Source: Desulfobacterales bacterium (lineage in GTDB: Bacteria > Desulfobacterota > Desulfobacteria > Desulfobacterales > 4be13). Taken from it: 5,992 nt of DNA. Positions 4,579 through 5,992 of this stretch are shown piece by piece (position 1 is the first letter of the stretch; each line of letters starts with the position of its first letter). The notes under the pieces are model-generated. The model was not told the DNA's origin. It did no database searches and saw only the letters and a list, made by a program, of their open reading frames with translations. The stretch covers positions 1 to 5,992 of the forward strand of contig JAOZLU010000443.1 in the NCBI GenBank assembly GCA_029934695.1. The letters run 5' to 3'. The position numbers were made by a program, and so were the translations under genes.

Positions 4579-4643
4579 TTTGGCAGACGAATTTTTCAGG
4601 CTTTCATCTGCAGAATCATCGAAATCTGTTTAATCAGCGGTTC
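4573..4643. repeat. Palindromic repeat, copy lacking its left arm
   Basis: AAATGATTTGGCAGACG, then TTTTTCAGGCTTTCATCTG and AGAATCATCGAAATCTG, through to GCGGTTC at 4637-4643, matches the central and right parts of copy 1. It begins over the stop codon of the RelE gene. It joins the following left arm as GCGGTTC-A-GAACCGC (4637-4651), the same kind of short palindrome seen at 2076-2090. Confidence 0.8.
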
Positions 4644-4644
4644 A

Positions 4645-4805
4645 GAACCGCAGATTTAGGCAGATTTCAATGATTTCGCAGATCATTTTTTATGAAAAAA
4701 AGGAGGCATCATGTTAAAAACCACACTTGTCGGAAAAGAGGAAGTTATGAAATCGAACTGGAATCTCTGATCGTCACCCTGCGAAAGCAGTTTGAGCAGG
4801 AATAC
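4645..4805 (+). repeat. Duplicate of the TA4 leader and antitoxin start (28 bp deleted)
   Basis: Bases 4645-4743 equal 3935-4033, and 4744-4805 equal 4062-4123. The missing 28 bases (4034-4061) lie between two AAGAGGA copies (4026 and 4054), which suggests slippage. The duplicated part includes the left repeat arm, the AGGAGG ribosome binding site and the ATG. Read from the original start, now at 4711, translation meets TGA after 19 codons, so the antitoxin frame is broken. Confidence 0.9.
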
Positions 4806-4967
4806 CGCGCCACAAAAAAGACGGCGCAGAGAATTCCGGAGATATCGGAGGCTGCGGATGCGGTAACGGGAGACTGCCGCTCCCAGGCACTTGCTTACAA
4901 TCATCCTGTTTTTCCTCTCAGATGGTCGGAAAACAGACTGACCCGGGAGGAAATGAATGAAAGATGA
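4692..4967 (+). CDS. Rearranged antitoxin-like ORF, frame-fused
   Basis: An open frame of 91 codons created by the 28-bp deletion. It begins at an ATG that is out of frame in TA4 (MKKRRHHVKNHTCRKRG), then enters the TA4 antitoxin frame (YEIELESLIVTLRKQFEQEY), and from 4806 continues in sequence without a source here, ending TREEMNER. It overlaps the start of the next PIN fragment by 11 bp, as expected of an antitoxin-toxin pair. The AGGAGG at 4701-4706 lies inside this ORF, so the normal start would be the dead 4711 frame, and translation from 4692 lacks its own site. Its 3' half may be the tail of a real antitoxin for the PIN gene at 4957. Confidence 0.4.
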   Translation: MKKRRHHVKNHTCRKRGSYEIELESLIVTLRKQFEQEYRATKKTAQRIPEISEAADAVTGDCRSQALAYNHPVFPLRWSENRLTREEMNER

Positions 4968-5217
4968 ATATCACAATGCTGTCTGTTATATTGATACGAA
5001 TATCTTTGTCTATATGCATGACAACAGCAACATGCGGAAAAGAGACATTTCAACCGAACTCTACAGATTTTTCCTGAGTACAGGCAGAGGGCGCATTTCT
5101 GTCCAGGTGATTTCCGAATGGAGAAATGTGATGGTAAGGAAATATTCCGATATGCTGAGTAATGAGGTACGAAGAAGATGCGCTTTCGGAAACAGCAAAA
5201 AATATGATAGAAGATGA
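4957..5217 (+). pseudogene. VapC/PIN N-terminal half, truncated by recombination
   Basis: The ATG at 4957 has GGGAGG (4945-4950) 6 bases upstream. Residues 1-73 are a clear PIN N-terminus: VCYIDTNIFVYMHD with D13, and RISVQVISEWRNV with E54. At 5177 the sequence switches to a piece of the TA3 vapC in another frame, giving 13 foreign residues and a stop at 5217. The C-terminal half with the other two acids is missing, so no active nuclease is expected. No source for 4806-5176 exists in the window; the original module probably stood here or nearby. Confidence 0.8.
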
Positions 5218-5392
5218 AAATGCCGGGATTTATGTATCACCTATCAGTGCGGCGGAAATTGCGTGCGCGTCCGGGCGGGGGCGGATTGTCCTGGATCGTG
5301 ACTGGAAAAGATGGTTCCGCCACTATGTGACATTGAATGGCTGGCAGATCGAAAACATCACTCTGGAGGTTATCGAAGAAGCTTATTCTCTG
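5177..5392 (+). pseudogene. Duplicate of TA3 vapC codons 18-89
   Basis: These 216 bases are identical to 3336-3551, exactly codons D18 to L89 of the TA3 toxin. The piece lacks the first and last active-site regions and keeps only E44. Its frame differs from the fragment before it and from the one after it. A chance ATG at 5162 gives a 78-codon ORF through it, without a ribosome binding site. Perfect identity points to a very recent copy, or to an assembly error. Confidence 0.9.
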
Positions 5393-5586
5393 GATTGATG
5401 ATCTGAGAGTATCCGGGATTGCTGCGGAAATTCATGCTGATCTGAGAAGGAAAGGACTGCTGATTCAGGATGCCGACATTCTGATTGCCGCGGCAGCACT
5501 GGCAGAAAATCTTATTTTGCTCACAGATGACGGGCATTTCCAAAGAATTCCTGATTTGAAGACAGAGAACTGGCTGAGAGATTAAA
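5391..5586 (+). pseudogene. Duplicate of TA2 vapC codon 71 to the stop
   Basis: These 196 bases are identical to 2792-2987, starting exactly at the W71 codon and including the TAA stop. The joint with the previous piece shares the two bases TG (5391-5392), which puts the two out of frame. It keeps the D97/D99 and D116/D117 region of PIN but has no N-terminal half in frame, so it should be inactive. Confidence 0.9.
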
Positions 5587-5595
5587 ACAGTTTTA

Positions 5596-5807
5596 CTGTG
5601 ACAAAAGAGTGACACAGATGAGACAGGCCAGATGTTATCGCCGCCCGGGCAGAAGATATCACAGGGAATATTTTTCCATCATGAATCCGTTTCTTTTTTG
5701 CGGAAAAACTGAGAAAAGGAGAATACAGCGACAATAATGCCTGCCGAAACAGTTCCCATCATCCGGGAAGGCTGGGAGGTTCTGGTAAGACAACTGGGAA
5801 TTCAGAA
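5596..5807 (+). pseudogene. Decayed duplicate of the TA1 toxin tail and partner start
   Basis: It matches 677-897: the last 44 or so codons of the TA1 PIN gene and the first 29 of its partner. Unlike the other copies it has diverged. There are five base changes (opposite 727, 737, 759, 771 and one near 829), one extra T in the run at 5694-5699 that shifts the frame, and a 10-bp deletion between two ACAG words that removes the partner's ATG. A nine-base linker (5587-5595) separates it from the TA2 piece and forms, with the next bases, the palindrome ACAGT-TTT-ACTGT (5587-5599). Confidence 0.9.
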
Positions 5808-5876
5808 CAGCAACTTCTTTATTACCTGCCTGACATGCTGATCAACCAATTCTTCATATCTCAAAAGATTGTTCAT
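5802..5876 (-). pseudogene. Short minus-strand ORF cut at the patchwork edge
   Basis: Read on the minus strand from ATG at 5876, with GAGG 11 bases upstream, 24 codons (MNNLLRYEELVDQHVRQV, then IKKLLF) run to a TGA at 5802-5804. The peptide looks like the helical start of a real protein, and the frame is lost almost exactly where the TA1-derived copy begins (5807). It may be the 5' end of a gene whose remainder was replaced. The family is unknown, and the evidence is limited by its length. Confidence 0.35.
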
Positions 5877-5941
5877 TATCTGCTTTTCCTCAAATACAAA
5901 CTTGATGCTGGAAACTGGAAATTTGACGCTGGTTTTGAGTT

Positions 5942-5992
5942 TCAAACATCAAACATCAAACATCAAACATCAAACATCAAACATCAAACATC
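5942..5992. repeat. Tandem heptanucleotide repeat (TCAAACA)n, open at window end
   Basis: Seven perfect copies of a 7-base unit (TCAAACA, equivalently CATCAAA) plus two bases, reaching the window edge, so the full length is unknown. The sequence just before it (5900-5941) is low in complexity, with CTGGAAACTGGAAATTTG and related words, but codes for nothing I can see. Such arrays change copy number by slippage. Confidence 0.95.

Noticed and set aside
16..4683. The repeats as a CRISPR array
   Set aside because: The units are about 95 bp, diverged, irregularly spaced and separated by genes; there are no uniform short spacers and no cas genes.
5337..5585. The 82-codon ORF across the TA3/TA2 joint as a functional short PIN toxin
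   Set aside because: Its first residues are out-of-frame TA3 sequence, it lacks the N-terminal Asp and the Glu of the active site, and no ribosome binding site precedes it.
4645..5807. An insertion sequence as the cause of the patchwork
   Set aside because: No transposase, terminal inverted repeats or target-site duplication can be seen at the borders or joints.

Overview
The window is a same-strand array of small toxin-antitoxin (TA) modules plus one tetratricopeptide (TPR) gene, studded with copies of a roughly 93-100 bp palindromic repeat. It looks like an accessory region of a Gram-negative genome of moderate G+C. The style (many PIN-domain VapC toxins, RelE, Phd, dispersed hairpin repeats, a short tandem heptamer) resembles large, repeat-rich Desulfobacterota genomes such as the Desulfonema group. 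That placement is an impression from style; no marker gene supports it.

Layout. 1-128: a palindromic repeat copy. 312-1030: TA1, a PIN toxin followed by a small partner gene overlapping it by 4 bp (toxin first). 1264-1851: a TPR protein with an extra 33-residue tandem repeat; its last codons and stop lie in a degenerate repeat copy. 1854-2012: a small ORF that also runs into a repeat. 1968-2203: a head-to-tail cluster of repeat units. 2224-2249: a perfect 11-bp hairpin. 2266-2986: TA2, an unrecognised 102-aa protein plus a VapC. 2991-3019: a good promoter containing an inverted repeat. 3046-3677: TA3, a Phd/YefM antitoxin plus a VapC. 3667-3832: a G+C-rich block with four inverted repeats and a possible PIN remnant. 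3871-3973: repeat pieces. 4001-4578: TA4, an antitoxin-like protein plus a RelE/ParE-type toxin. 4573-4683: repeat.

The right-hand end, 4645-5807, is the most striking part. It is a patchwork of pieces copied from the four upstream modules, all in the same orientation but in reverse order of their sources: TA4 leader and antitoxin start, a piece with no source in the window, TA3 vapC codons 18-89, TA2 vapC codon 71 to the end, then the TA1 toxin tail with its partner's start. The TA3 and TA2 pieces are identical to their sources. The TA4 piece carries a 28-bp deletion, and the TA1 piece has point changes, a 1-base insertion and a 10-bp deletion. Reading frames do not carry across the joints, so most of this is probably dead. 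Past 5807 come a short minus-strand ORF and a tandem CATCAAA repeat that runs off the window.

The intact modules should each work as a toxin neutralised by its co-translated partner: PIN proteins as Mg2+-dependent RNases, RelE as a ribosome-dependent mRNase. The repeats mark module boundaries, and several gene stop codons fall inside them. The array therefore resembles a cassette array, although the repeats lack the integron attC core sequence and no integrase is visible.
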